Shown in pieces: positions 1 to 9,802 of a DNA stretch of 64,000 bases. The position numbers were made by a program, and so were the translations under genes. The stretch is from a virus, in the IMG/VR virus record IMGVR_UViG_3300035182_000466, positions 106,062 to 170,061 of that record. The stretch is one strand, 5' to 3'. The notes beneath the pieces are model-generated. The model saw nothing but the letters and a program-made list of their open reading frames with translations, had not been told where the DNA came from and did no database searches. The number at the start of each line of letters is the position of its first letter. The stretch's first letter is position 1.

Positions 1-1782
1 CAAGATCTTAGAGCACGAGACTCTTGGAAGGACCTTGTTGATGGTAGTACCGGAGAAACCTTAATAGAACATAATGCTGCTATTGGGACATTTCTACAGC
101 AATCTTTAGAGACTGCCTTTAAAGAGTGTTTTACAGATACAGCCTCCAGAGATAGTTCTATTTATGCAATAACTAGAATGTTGGGTATTAGAGTATCCAG
201 AAAATTACCTGGAGTGCAAAGTTGTAACATTCAAAGATCCAATATGCTTAACTTGCCTATAAGTAATTCATTGGTTATTCCAGAATTTTCACAGTTTACT
301 GTTGGTGATGATATTCCTTTTTATAATAGATCTACCTTGAACTTTGTAGAATCTAGTGCAACATTAAATAATGTTCTTTTATATCAAGGTAAAATTTATA
401 CTAAAAAGTATGTAAGCTCTGGAGAACCATTTCAGAGAATAATAATTCAATCATCCTCACCAATGTCTATATCAGATATAGATATAATTGTTTATGTTGG
501 AGATGAAAAATGGACTGTCGTTTATGATGGTTTATGGAATTATGGAATAGATGATAAAGTTGTAGCAGATTCTACTTTAGGTACTGGTGACGTTATTCTT
601 CAGTTTGGAAATGGCTATAATGGAGCATTACCTGCAACTAATCAAGATATAACCGTACAGTATGTAGAGACTTATGGTGCAAAATTAAGTATGATAGGTT
701 CAGGTGCAAACGTTCAATTAAATAATCAACTTAATGGATACTCTATATCTGGTAATATTATACGACTACCAGATGTTACCCAAATTTTTACTACCTTAGG
801 TGGTTTGAGTTTAACACTAAGTAGTTTAACTAATCCTACTCCAGTAGTTTATTTACCTTCTGGAAATAGTTGGGACATAACTAATGTTGGTTTTCAATTA
901 GAAGAGAGTAATGGAGGACTTGCTTTAATAACAGGAGTAAATGGAAATGAAGCAACCTTATCTGTAGTGTCTCCTTTTACGACAAAAAATTTATCTGCTG
1001 GATCCTGGTTTATGTCAGTACCAACTACGGGTCAAGATGAAAAACCTAGTTATTATTATAAGGTTCTATCACCTAACATGAGCAAGGCAATGGGAAGAGC
1101 TGTTACTACTCAAGACCACTCTGCTGTTATAATGCAATACAGCGGAATAAGTGATGTTTTGGTAAGAACAGAAAAAGATATAATAAAAGCTTTGACGCAA
1201 AAAATACAGAAAAGTGCAGAGGTTATAGCTAGAGAACAGTCTCTCAATATTTATAACGGTGTGGATTACTATGAAATAGTTCCAGATATACATCCTGCAC
1301 TTCAAAATGTGATATGGGTTTCATTTTTAACATCTAGTGGATTAAGTTTTAATTCACTTCAGAATACCGAATTTTTAAACTGGTTTAGATCTAAGCAATT
1401 TGATGGAACTACTATTAAACTTCAGGTTCCTACTAAAAACATGGTAGATTTATCAATTTCTTTATATTGCAATTCTGGAAAAGATCTTCTGGTAGCACAA
1501 TCATTGGCAGAGACTGCAATAAGAAAGATGTTTGCAACAGACAAGCCTATGTTGAGCAAAAAGATTGTAATGAATGATATTTATGATACTTTAAGTAATA
1601 GCCTTGATGACTTTTTAGATTATTCTTCTATAGAGGCTAAGTTAGATGGAGTAGCAACCTTTGAGTTAGTTCCAAAGAATGCAGCTATAGATGACTTCGG
1701 TTTTCCTGTACCACCTGGATACTTATATTTGCAGAATTTATCTATAACAGCCAAAACTACAGATAGAAGAAGTAAAAGGTAG
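1..1782 (+). CDS. Baseplate wedge-like structural protein (5' end outside window)
   Basis: The frame is open from base 1 to the TAG at 1780-1782, so at least 593 residues are visible and the true start lies upstream of the window. The first visible residues (RDSWKDLVDG, then a helical stretch before a TRMLGIRVSRK segment) and the later beta-rich body resemble the baseplate-wedge/baseplate-J class of contractile-tail phages, in which T4 gp6 is the best-known member. Such proteins form the ring that joins the tail tube base to the fibres. The next gene starts 6 nt downstream, so the two are probably cotranslated. The family assignment is inference from overall pattern and context; a different large baseplate protein is possible. 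Confidence 0.6.
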   Translation, partial: QDLRARDSWKDLVDGSTGETLIEHNAAIGTFLQQSLETAFKECFTDTASRDSSIYAITRMLGIRVSRKLPGVQSCNIQRSNMLNLPISNSLVIPEFSQFTVGDDIPFYNRSTLNFVESSATLNNVLLYQGKIYTKKYVSSGEPFQRIIIQSSSPMSISDIDIIVYVGDEKWTVVYDGLWNYGIDDKVVADSTLGTGDVILQFGNGYNGALPATNQDITVQYVETYGAKLSMIGSGANVQLNNQLNGYSISGNIIRLPDVTQIFTTLGGLSLTLSSLTNPTPVVYLPSGNSWDITNVGFQLEESNGGLALITGVNGNEATLSVVSPFTTKNLSAGSWFMSVPTTGQDEKPSYYYKVLSPNMSKAMGRAVTTQDHSAVIMQYSGISDVLVRTEKDIIKALTQKIQKSAEVIAREQSLNIYNGVDYYEIVPDIHPALQNVIWVSFLTSSGLSFNSLQNTEFLNWFRSKQFDGTTIKLQVPTKNMVDLSISLYCNSGKDLLVAQSLAETAIRKMFATDKPMLSKKIVMNDIYDTLSNSLDDFLDYSSIEAKLDGVATFELVPKNAAIDDFGFPVPPGYLYLQNLSITAKTTDRRSKR

Positions 1783-1788
1783 GATGTT

Positions 1789-3957
1789 ATGATTCCGACT
1801 AAAGCTAGCAATTGGGAATATATCTATTTAGATACTAATACTAACTTGTATGTTCCACATTACTATAACATAACTGATAGAGTAATGTTTGAAGATAATG
1901 AGTACATAGCTCAAGTAAGTCATTATGCTACTAGTTCTTTCACGCAAGACTACTTAAATGGATATTGGAAACGTTGGAATCTTATAAAGACTAGAGAATG
2001 GCTTCCAGGAACAATTTATGCATCAGGAGATAAAATTAAGTATGGTCATATAACATATATATGTAAATATGGTCATTTATCTCAAGACTTATTTAGTAAA
2101 GATCTTAGTGTAAATTTAGATAACTTAAACTTCGATTTTTTATATAAGAGAAATGATTATAACAAAGTTTCAAAATCTTTTCCTTGGGCAGGCATAAAAG
2201 TATATACCAAAGATGAATTAGTAATAGATAGAGATATAACATATAAGTGTTTACAAGATCACACAGTCAACACTCTTGCTGACATATATTCAACTAGACC
2301 TTTATATGGTGTAAATTGGAAAAGCTATTGGACTTTTACTATTGAAGAACCTAAAGATTTAAACACTCGTTGGGCGCAAGGTCGTATCTTTAATATTAAT
2401 GATCTGGTAGAAAATAATGGTAAGTTATATCTTTGTAAGAGCGCCTATAATGGATTATCTCCTGAGTATATAGATAATAATGAACCTGGAATGGGTTCTA
2501 CTTGGAAAGATTTTTGGGATGAATTTGTACTATGGGATGTAGAACTAACCAGATGTGATTATGTCAACTGGATGAGTGATGTACCATTTCTTCGTGATTA
2601 TTTAGAAGTTATTGATCTATTGCAAATAACTAATATAGATCATCCAATAGTCAAATTGACAAAATTGAGATCATTAGATACAGAAACAGAGCAGGAGATA
2701 TTAAAACTAACCACTAGCTTTTTAGGTTTTTCTTTCCTAGCCGAGTCTTCTTTAATAGATCCATCCTCATATTATCAATACATAAATTATTTGTCTATGT
2801 ATAAGAGTGAGTCTGGAACTGAATCTTACTTAAAATTTTTAAACTTTATAGTAAGACATGATTTAGATATACCTTCAAACGATACTCCTCTATCTCAGTA
2901 TATAGATAAAACTACAAAAGTTCCACTTTGGAAAATTAAAGAACTATATACTCATAATTATAAATCTTTTTGGACTAAAGAAGAAGTTATTTGTAAGTTA
3001 GGACTGAGCAAAAAATACTTTAAAACTACTTTCTTTAGATCTAATGGACAAACAGTATATAATATGTTTGAAACAGTTGAATATATGGGTTGGGTTTGGA
3101 GTAGTCTTGTTGATAATAATGAAGACTTACCTACTTTAACTTCTCCTTATTGGACCAGAGTTTCTGCTCTACCTGAATCTGAATTTGTAGATAGTTCATT
3201 ACTTTCAAATTTTGATGATAGTGAGGTTTTGTATTTAAATTTTCCTATGACATTTAGAGGAACTTGGTTCAAGCTAGAGTCTTATTATTTGAATGATACA
3301 GTAATATATAATGGTAAAATATGGAACTGTATTAAAGCTGGTGCTAAAGGATATATACCTTATGATGGAAGTTCTTACTGGAGTAAGGTTTCAGATATAA
3401 ATCTTTTTGAAGTGTATAATAGTTATAAAACATACTATGTAGATGATAAAGTAATGTACAACAATGAAATTTGGCAGTGTACTAAAGCCAGAATAAAAGG
3501 TCAAGAACCATCTGACTCCAGTAGTTCTTGGAACAAGCTCTCTGACTCCAGTTCTGTAGCTAGTTCTGAATTTAAGAATTATGGTTATTATAGAACCAAT
3601 AGAGTATATTTATATAGATCTGATGATATGCGTAAGATGGGTTCTGACTTAGAAAAGTATCCTGAATATGCAGGTATAACTAAAATATTTTATGAATTAT
3701 CAATTGCAGCTAAAGTAATTTATATAAAGGAGATTGGATATGATTATGTATTATCTAACTTACCAAGACTTGTTCAGATAAATCCAGATAATAGTGAATT
3801 TGAAGAAGCTCACTATATACCATTTATTTGTAATAAAAAAATTACATATCCTACACCTGTAAGAGTAGGCAATTGGGTACCAGATGACCTTAGATCTTGT
3901 GTAACTTGTCCACAAAAATTATTTACACCTAATATTACCGAAAGTCAACAACTGTAA
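1789..3957 (+). CDS. Tail/baseplate protein with repeated carbohydrate-binding-like modules
   Basis: 722 residues. Aromatic-rich modules of about 45-55 residues follow the pattern W-x-x-x-x-x-Y-x-x-D-x-V-x-Y-x-G-x-x-Y-x-C-x-x, ending in YW. They occur at about residues 40-250 and again at about 495-610, for example VIYNGKIWNCIKAGAKGYIP and VMYNNEIWQCTKARIKGQEP. This is the CBM5/12-type chitin-binding pattern often found in phage fibres. A helical central section (about residues 255-370) resembles tail proteins that attach fibres to the baseplate. Inference: a host-surface-binding baseplate or fibre-connector protein. A GGTAGG Shine-Dalgarno precedes the start. The two C-terminal modules are near-duplicates. 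Confidence 0.65.
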   Translation: MIPTKASNWEYIYLDTNTNLYVPHYYNITDRVMFEDNEYIAQVSHYATSSFTQDYLNGYWKRWNLIKTREWLPGTIYASGDKIKYGHITYICKYGHLSQDLFSKDLSVNLDNLNFDFLYKRNDYNKVSKSFPWAGIKVYTKDELVIDRDITYKCLQDHTVNTLADIYSTRPLYGVNWKSYWTFTIEEPKDLNTRWAQGRIFNINDLVENNGKLYLCKSAYNGLSPEYIDNNEPGMGSTWKDFWDEFVLWDVELTRCDYVNWMSDVPFLRDYLEVIDLLQITNIDHPIVKLTKLRSLDTETEQEILKLTTSFLGFSFLAESSLIDPSSYYQYINYLSMYKSESGTESYLKFLNFIVRHDLDIPSNDTPLSQYIDKTTKVPLWKIKELYTHNYKSFWTKEEVICKLGLSKKYFKTTFFRSNGQTVYNMFETVEYMGWVWSSLVDNNEDLPTLTSPYWTRVSALPESEFVDSSLLSNFDDSEVLYLNFPMTFRGTWFKLESYYLNDTVIYNGKIWNCIKAGAKGYIPYDGSSYWSKVSDINLFEVYNSYKTYYVDDKVMYNNEIWQCTKARIKGQEPSDSSSSWNKLSDSSSVASSEFKNYGYYRTNRVYLYRSDDMRKMGSDLEKYPEYAGITKIFYELSIAAKVIYIKEIGYDYVLSNLPRLVQINPDNSEFEEAHYIPFICNKKITYPTPVRVGNWVPDDLRSCVTCPQKLFTPNITESQQL

Positions 3958-3987
3958 ATATAATATAATATAATAGGAGGTTTTACT

Positions 3988-6552
3988 ATGGCTACAATGC
4001 AAATAACTAAAGTCGGTTATGAGCAAATAACCGATGCACTACAAAGTGGTTATACTTTAAAGATTACTAAAGTTAAATTTGGTACTGGATCAGATTATGT
4101 TCCAACAGCAGGAGATGTTGAACTTCATGGTCATATTCTATATGAAGGCCCAATTAGTAATGTGGATGTAGTAAATGATGATATAATTGATTTTCTTTGT
4201 ATTTGCCCTGAGAACTTAGGTGTAGACACAGTCACTATTGGTGAAGTTGGATTATATATAGAAAATACTGATGGAACCGATACTCTATTTGCATTAGCTT
4301 GTTATCCTTATCCTTTCAGTAAAGCACCAAATATGCGGTATAAAACACACTGCTTAGTTTTGAATCCATATATAAGCAATGCAGTAGATTTAACTTTAAC
4401 TTGGACTATGAGTTTACCACGAGTTAATTATTATGGAGATTTACCTAATCCGGAAAGAACTGGAGATAATGCTTATATAGTAAACCACGGATTTACAGAT
4501 AGTGGTGTTTTAAAACCTTCTTTAGTTACACGATACGCAATGTCTGATACAGGCCCACTAGCGTGGGGGCTCTTAAATGGAGATTTATATTATGATGGCT
4601 ATGTTACTCCAGTTGAAGGGGATCCAGCCAGTTTTAAATTAGCTGGTTTACCATTGTCTAACTTTCCTGCCATAAATATTAAATTTGCTTTTGTTTATGT
4701 TTGTGAAGGTACAGGAAGAACTCAGTGTAGAGCATTATCTTATAATGCATCACTAGATTGCTTTACTACTTTGTATGAAGACTTTTCCTTAACTGTTAAG
4801 GGATCTGGAACTCCTTCCTATGAAGGAGCTTGTAATACAGGTAACACTGCAGGTACTGTGTTGCATATAACTAATCTAGATTCAAGCTCAAGAGTATTGA
4901 TTTGGACAGCGGTAAGGATGGAAGCTACTGGTCTTGTTTTTAGAGGTCGTTGGGATGCAGCAGCAGGATATCCATCTAGTCCTATTCCAGGATCATACTG
5001 GGTAGTATCTGGTAATGGTATTATAAATGGAACCTGTTATCAAGTTGGAGACTGGATGGTATTTTCTGGTGATGAACAGTGGGATAAGATTGATAACACT
5101 GAACTACCTTACTTACTATATCGTGGTGATTGGGATGCTTCTACCGGTCAAGCTCCACCGCCACAACCAATACAATATTATTGGCAGAATATTCGTCAAG
5201 GACATTATTGGGTAATAAGTACTGCTGGAGTTATAGCAGGAGTATGGTTTGATGTTGATGATTGGATAGTATGGAATGGAACAAAGTGGCAAAAAGTAGA
5301 TAATAAAGGTGGTCTAAAATTTAGAGGGTATCATGCTATAGTATCTGATAATCATGTGCCTACTGTTTTAACTGATGGTGACTATTGGATTGTGTCCCAA
5401 AAAGGAACTATTAATGGTATTCGTTATGATGTTAAAGATATCCTAGTATGGACAGGTTCAACCTTTATGCGGTTGATAAATCAAGAAGGCTTAGTTTATC
5501 AAGGTCTTTATGACCCAAGCATAACTGGTGAATATCCAGTGCCTTTCAAATCTGGTGATCTTTGGATTGTTAAAAAGAATGGTGAAGTAACTAATCAAGA
5601 TGATCCTACAGTTAAAGATAACTTATATGTAGATGATTTTTTAGTAGCTATTCCAACTACTAGTACTACTTTTACCTGTGATACTAATAGTAATAGTACC
5701 ATTTTAAATACTACTGGTAATATGCGTTGGAAAGTAATTTCAGCAGGAGGATTAACCTATCGTGGTACTCATGATGCATCTACTGGTATTATGCCAATTC
5801 CCCTGCATAAAGGAGACTATTGGGTTATTACTAATCCAGGTTATTTAAATGGTGTATATTATGAAACAAATGATTGGATTACATTTAATGGATCTTCTTT
5901 TAATAAAGTTAGTAATAGAGAAGGTCTTAAATATCAAGGACTGTGGGAAATTGGTACCAACGGATCTGTACCTCCAACTCATCCAGTAGAAGGTGACTTT
6001 TGGATTGTTAGCTCTCCTGGATCTGTACAAGGCACTGGATATAGTATAGGTGATTGGTTAGTTTGGACAAATTCTGGATGGACTAACGTTGATAATAGAC
6101 CTGGATTCTATTATAGAGGAGACTGGAATCCAACTTCAGGAACAAATCCAGTTGCATTAAAAGAAGGCGATTTGTATCGTATTAACGCTGCTGGTACATT
6201 CAATGGCGAGCATGTAGCTCCTGGAGACTTCATTGTTTGGACAACAGCAGGATGGCTCCTGATCTTAGGAACTCTTGACCGTATAGATATTCCTAGATAT
6301 AACATAACCACTAATGATTACATGCTCCGTGAGTATGAATATGCAGATGCTTCTACTGGTAAAGTATATAACTCAGCTAAAAACCTTAAGATAGGATTTG
6401 CATTAGAGATTTTATTTAAAGATAGAACTAATCCAGTGTATGTACCATATCTTGAACAATTGAACGAATTAGAGTTTTGTGGTTGTACTTGTACTTGTAC
6501 TTGCCAATGTACGGCACCTTGTAACTGTTGTAAAGGCGCAGGTCCAGTTTAA
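3988..6552 (+). CDS. Tail fibre protein with Cys-rich C-terminus
   Basis: 854 residues behind an AGGAGG Shine-Dalgarno. The first ~150 residues (ITKVKFGTGSDYVPTAGDVE, then VTIGEVGLYIENTDG) match the N-terminal attachment domain of phage tail-collar fibres. From about residue 310 to 780 there are about seven repeats of ~60 residues with the pattern YRG-W-D...P...GD-YWVV...G...GDW-VW-G..W..V-N, likely beta modules of the shaft or tip. The last 24 residues (831-854) hold nine cysteines in C-x-C spacing (CGCTCTCTCQC, then APCNCC). The Cys-Thr part is encoded by a 6-bp tandem repeat (TGTACT). Such a tail is unusual for a phage fibre. It may be crosslinked, metal-bound or enzymatically modified; the radical SAM genes just downstream make modification plausible. 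Confidence 0.75.
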   Translation: MATMQITKVGYEQITDALQSGYTLKITKVKFGTGSDYVPTAGDVELHGHILYEGPISNVDVVNDDIIDFLCICPENLGVDTVTIGEVGLYIENTDGTDTLFALACYPYPFSKAPNMRYKTHCLVLNPYISNAVDLTLTWTMSLPRVNYYGDLPNPERTGDNAYIVNHGFTDSGVLKPSLVTRYAMSDTGPLAWGLLNGDLYYDGYVTPVEGDPASFKLAGLPLSNFPAINIKFAFVYVCEGTGRTQCRALSYNASLDCFTTLYEDFSLTVKGSGTPSYEGACNTGNTAGTVLHITNLDSSSRVLIWTAVRMEATGLVFRGRWDAAAGYPSSPIPGSYWVVSGNGIINGTCYQVGDWMVFSGDEQWDKIDNTELPYLLYRGDWDASTGQAPPPQPIQYYWQNIRQGHYWVISTAGVIAGVWFDVDDWIVWNGTKWQKVDNKGGLKFRGYHAIVSDNHVPTVLTDGDYWIVSQKGTINGIRYDVKDILVWTGSTFMRLINQEGLVYQGLYDPSITGEYPVPFKSGDLWIVKKNGEVTNQDDPTVKDNLYVDDFLVAIPTTSTTFTCDTNSNSTILNTTGNMRWKVISAGGLTYRGTHDASTGIMPIPLHKGDYWVITNPGYLNGVYYETNDWITFNGSSFNKVSNREGLKYQGLWEIGTNGSVPPTHPVEGDFWIVSSPGSVQGTGYSIGDWLVWTNSGWTNVDNRPGFYYRGDWNPTSGTNPVALKEGDLYRINAAGTFNGEHVAPGDFIVWTTAGWLLILGTLDRIDIPRYNITTNDYMLREYEYADASTGKVYNSAKNLKIGFALEILFKDRTNPVYVPYLEQLNELEFCGCTCTCTCQCTAPCNCCKGAGPV

Positions 6553-6569
6553 ATTAAAGTGAGGATAAT

Positions 6570-7307
6570 ATGTCAAGAGTATATTTTTGTGTTAAAAACA
6601 GTTATTCTTCTACCACTCCTAAACCTGCGAATATTACGTCTGTAGGAGATGTAACTATAACAGTATCTAATTCAAACATAATAATAAATCAACCCGATGT
6701 TCTTATAGACTCAGATAGAGATATACATTTAATAGTTGCTTCAGATTTTACATTTAATACTCCTGGTCTAGTTCAGACTTCGCATGTTTTTGGTTCAAAG
6801 GATTATTTTGATAAAGTACAGGTTTATTATTATAATAATACCTATTTCTATTATTTTGAAAGTGTAGAACATTACTGTGCCGTATATGAGCGTCACTTTT
6901 CTACAGTTTATTTTAGACATGATCCTACTAAAATATTCTGTGAAGTAACATCTAATGCGATAGCTATTCAAGGAGCAGGTAAATTTGTTTTTCTAATCAG
7001 AGGTCTTTTTGTTTCAGAAAATGTAGTTACCTTGAAAATGCAAGATGAAGAAAAAACTGAAATACCAATATCTTTAATATCAGATAGTAATACACAAACT
7101 ACGTTAAACTCTATAAATACTTCTTTCAATACGTTAGAAAATGGTACTATAGTAGATTCCTTTATTCAAAGTCGTGGATTCTTTTTAGAGCTAGACCCCG
7201 ATGTTTTAAAAGGTGAAGGTTATCTAATAATAGAGAATGAATTACCTACAAGTTTTGCAATAACCGGTGTATCTAAGACTAGAAGTAAAATGATGTTCTT
7301 TATTTAA
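6570..7307 (+). CDS. Putative virion protein, unknown function
   Basis: 245 residues, beta-rich, with no motif I recognise. It lies 17 nt after the tail fibre stop, preceded by a GTGAGGA Shine-Dalgarno, and before the radical SAM genes, so it is probably made late with the tail proteins. A cluster of Tyr and Phe (residues about 80-110) suggests a globular beta domain. It could be a fibre accessory or chaperone, or a substrate of the downstream enzymes. Confidence 0.55.
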   Translation: MSRVYFCVKNSYSSTTPKPANITSVGDVTITVSNSNIIINQPDVLIDSDRDIHLIVASDFTFNTPGLVQTSHVFGSKDYFDKVQVYYYNNTYFYYFESVEHYCAVYERHFSTVYFRHDPTKIFCEVTSNAIAIQGAGKFVFLIRGLFVSENVVTLKMQDEEKTEIPISLISDSNTQTTLNSINTSFNTLENGTIVDSFIQSRGFFLELDPDVLKGEGYLIIENELPTSFAITGVSKTRSKMMFFI

Positions 7308-7341
7308 AATAATAACTGATTACTGGTAAAGGAAAAATAAA

Positions 7342-8706
7342 ATGATAACTAAACATGATTTAGAAGATGATATTTTAACCTTTTCTAAAGATAGGTCTTT
7401 TAGGTATTTTAAAACAAAAGGCGGATTATTAGTAAAGAGCTTTCTTAATACAAATAGATACTATATAGAAAGTGCTGATGATGATTTACCTATTGCCTCT
7501 GTTTGTTTTGGAGAAGAAATATTTACTAATGATGAATTAGATCAACTATATGATATTATAAATCAAGATAAAAAACAGTTACGCCAAGATATATTTAGTT
7601 TAGGAATATTCAATTCTACCTGTAATGTTAGTTGTGAATATTGTACTAATGGCGATAGAACTAAAATGCTCCAGAAGCTACCAAGTATAGAACAACTACA
7701 AGAGGTCTTTAATACTTATAACATCAAATATGTAAGTGTAGCTGGAGGAGAACCATTAGTAGAATGGCCCCAACTAAAAAATATTCTGACATTTTTAGAT
7801 GAACAACCTGGTATAAAAACAATGGAAATCTTATCAAATGGAAGATTACTTAAGCCTGAGATACTTGAGTTTATATCTAGTTTAACACGAGACGTTAAGT
7901 TATTTTTAACTGTTACTACAAAAGAAGACTCAAAAGATCACATGAATATACAAGAGCTTTATGAGTTATATCCGAAGTTGGTAGGACACCCTGTTGAAAT
8001 AAATATTGTTATAGACCACTATAAATTTGATGTAGATAGATTTTTATCTTTAATTGTAGAAATGGTTAAAAAAGGAAATTTTGGAGTAACCTTAAATGCA
8101 ATACGCAGAGAAGACGCAACAGAAGAAGGACTATTGCAATTAATAAATAATGTAAAAGCAATGATCCGAAGTCCTCATATTCGTGATTTGTCTTGCCCCG
8201 AAGACGATAATCCAACAACACCTTTTTATTATGCAACCGGAAGTTGTAGTAGTGGGATGATTTGTGCTTCATCTAAAGGTTATTCCTTTTGTTTGGCCTC
8301 TATGCCACAATATATAGAACAAACTGTAGAAGGTGTAAAGAATATAAGATATATGCAGTCTAAGCATGGATGTGAATCTTGTGATGCTTATTTTGATGAT
8401 GTCTTATGTAAGAATAATATTTTCTCTGGTAGTTGTTATAAACTAGAAAGATTCAACTGTTTAACTTGTCCTAATTTATGCCAATGCCAATATCAGAAGT
8501 GTTATTATCTTTCAGTGAAAAAAATAACAAATCCAGTTGCAGATTATAATAGAGACTTAAGATGTATAGCTTATGTTTTAATTTTCAATCTTATTGACTA
8601 TATAAAACATCAACATATAGATTATTCTGATAGTAATAGTGTGTATAAAATAGACTCAAATAAAATACCGGAGAAATTAGTAAATGAATATTTTTCTACT
8701 AAATAA
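7342..8706 (+). CDS. Radical SAM protein with Cys-rich C-terminal domain (rSAM1)
   Basis: 454 residues. The CxxxCxxC motif that binds the SAM-cleaving 4Fe-4S cluster is C94-NVS-C98-EY-C101. It is followed by AGGEPL, the usual SAM-contacting GGE motif. The last ~150 residues contain more than a dozen cysteines (for example CESC, CLTC, CQCQYQKC), as in SPASM or twitch domains that bind auxiliary clusters in peptide-modifying enzymes. The next gene starts 23 nt inside this one, so the two are translationally coupled. Family knowledge: radical SAM/SPASM enzymes commonly make thioether or C-C crosslinks in peptides. Inference: it acts on a virion protein encoded nearby. The substrate is not known. 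Confidence 0.85.
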   Translation: MITKHDLEDDILTFSKDRSFRYFKTKGGLLVKSFLNTNRYYIESADDDLPIASVCFGEEIFTNDELDQLYDIINQDKKQLRQDIFSLGIFNSTCNVSCEYCTNGDRTKMLQKLPSIEQLQEVFNTYNIKYVSVAGGEPLVEWPQLKNILTFLDEQPGIKTMEILSNGRLLKPEILEFISSLTRDVKLFLTVTTKEDSKDHMNIQELYELYPKLVGHPVEINIVIDHYKFDVDRFLSLIVEMVKKGNFGVTLNAIRREDATEEGLLQLINNVKAMIRSPHIRDLSCPEDDNPTTPFYYATGSCSSGMICASSKGYSFCLASMPQYIEQTVEGVKNIRYMQSKHGCESCDAYFDDVLCKNNIFSGSCYKLERFNCLTCPNLCQCQYQKCYYLSVKKITNPVADYNRDLRCIAYVLIFNLIDYIKHQHIDYSDSNSVYKIDSNKIPEKLVNEYFSTK

Positions 8707-9802
8707 ACATCACACTTGCTACCTATCAAATTCTGAGTTAAACTTTCTTAGGTTCTGTGCAGAGAAGCTTAAAGGTCTTGAATATGTAGAACAACCAGAG
8801 CTAGCAGATTTAATTGTTTATTCCGGATGTTCTGTTTCTGACGATTATATCATGAGGAATAATAAAGAGCTGGATAAACTTATAGCGCTATATCCAGAAA
8901 AGAAATTTATGTTATTTGGATGTGCTGCACCTTATGGTGAGCACTCAAATGTAATTAGTATTGTACATCTAGAACATTCTAAATTAGATGATCTCTTTAA
9001 TTTACCTTCTGGTTCAATAAAGCAACTTCACTCTTATTATTTCACCTATGAGAAAATTTTTGAAGATCAGAAAGCTATTTTTATATCTAGTGGTTGTGCT
9101 AGTAATTGTACTTATTGTAATATTAAGTTATCTAGACCTAAATTAAAATCAATGCCTTTAGAAGATATTCTTGAAAGAGTGAATCAGTTTTATGCAACTA
9201 ATCATCATTATGTCTTATGCTCAGATGACTGTGGTTCATATGGATTAGATATAGGGACTAATTTTGCAGTTTTACTAGAAACTTTAGTTTTAAATTTTCC
9301 TGATATACTTATAAATATAAAGTGGGTTAATCCACAATGGTTTATAAAGTATTATGATGTTATAAAGAAATATGTGGATACAGGTAATGTTATAGGTATA
9401 GAATGTCCTATTCAGTCAGGATCAGATAGAATATTAAAGTTAATGAATCGTCCATATACTGTAGAAGAAGTCATTGATAAATGGACCAAGATAAAAGGAA
9501 AGTTACTATCTTCTAAAGGTACAGTCATAGTAAACTTTCCTGGAGAAACTTGGGAAGAATTTTTAGCTTCTATGTCTTTACGTAAACATTATGAAATTTT
9601 TATAGTATATATTTTCAAACTAAACAAAAATACAGCTAGTGCAAATCTTCCAGATAGACGAACAGAGGAGGATGCTAAGAGACGACTTGAATATCTAAAA
9701 GAACATTATCCAGACATATACTATGGTGGAGATCTTATAGATAATAACTTAGACCGCTGTATAGACAAACCTTATATGGTAGATAACTTAGAATATGATT
9801 GA
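8684..9802 (+). CDS. Methylthiotransferase-like radical SAM protein lacking a TRAM domain (rSAM2)
   Basis: 372 residues. C138-ASN-C142-TY-C145 is the radical SAM motif. Three N-terminal cysteines, C12, C49 and C80, have nearly the spacing that binds the second cluster in MiaB/RimO/MtaB methylthiotransferases (UPF0004 domain). The core also carries PIQSGSDRILKLMNRPY, a hallmark of that family. The C-terminal RNA- or protein-binding TRAM domain (about 60-70 residues) is absent and the protein is short for the family (usually 430 or more). It starts inside rSAM1 behind a GGAGAA site. Inference: it adds a methylthio group to a peptide or tRNA; the location favours a virion protein, as RimO does to ribosomal protein S12. 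Confidence 0.8.
   Translation: MNIFLLNKHHTCYLSNSELNFLRFCAEKLKGLEYVEQPELADLIVYSGCSVSDDYIMRNNKELDKLIALYPEKKFMLFGCAAPYGEHSNVISIVHLEHSKLDDLFNLPSGSIKQLHSYYFTYEKIFEDQKAIFISSGCASNCTYCNIKLSRPKLKSMPLEDILERVNQFYATNHHYVLCSDDCGSYGLDIGTNFAVLLETLVLNFPDILINIKWVNPQWFIKYYDVIKKYVDTGNVIGIECPIQSGSDRILKLMNRPYTVEEVIDKWTKIKGKLLSSKGTVIVNFPGETWEEFLASMSLRKHYEIFIVYIFKLNKNTASANLPDRRTEEDAKRRLEYLKEHYPDIYYGGDLIDNNLDRCIDKPYMVDNLEYD

Noticed and set aside
1069-1305. Frame on the - strand inside the baseplate gene
   Set aside because: A shadow of the + strand gene with no ribosome site and no recognisable product.
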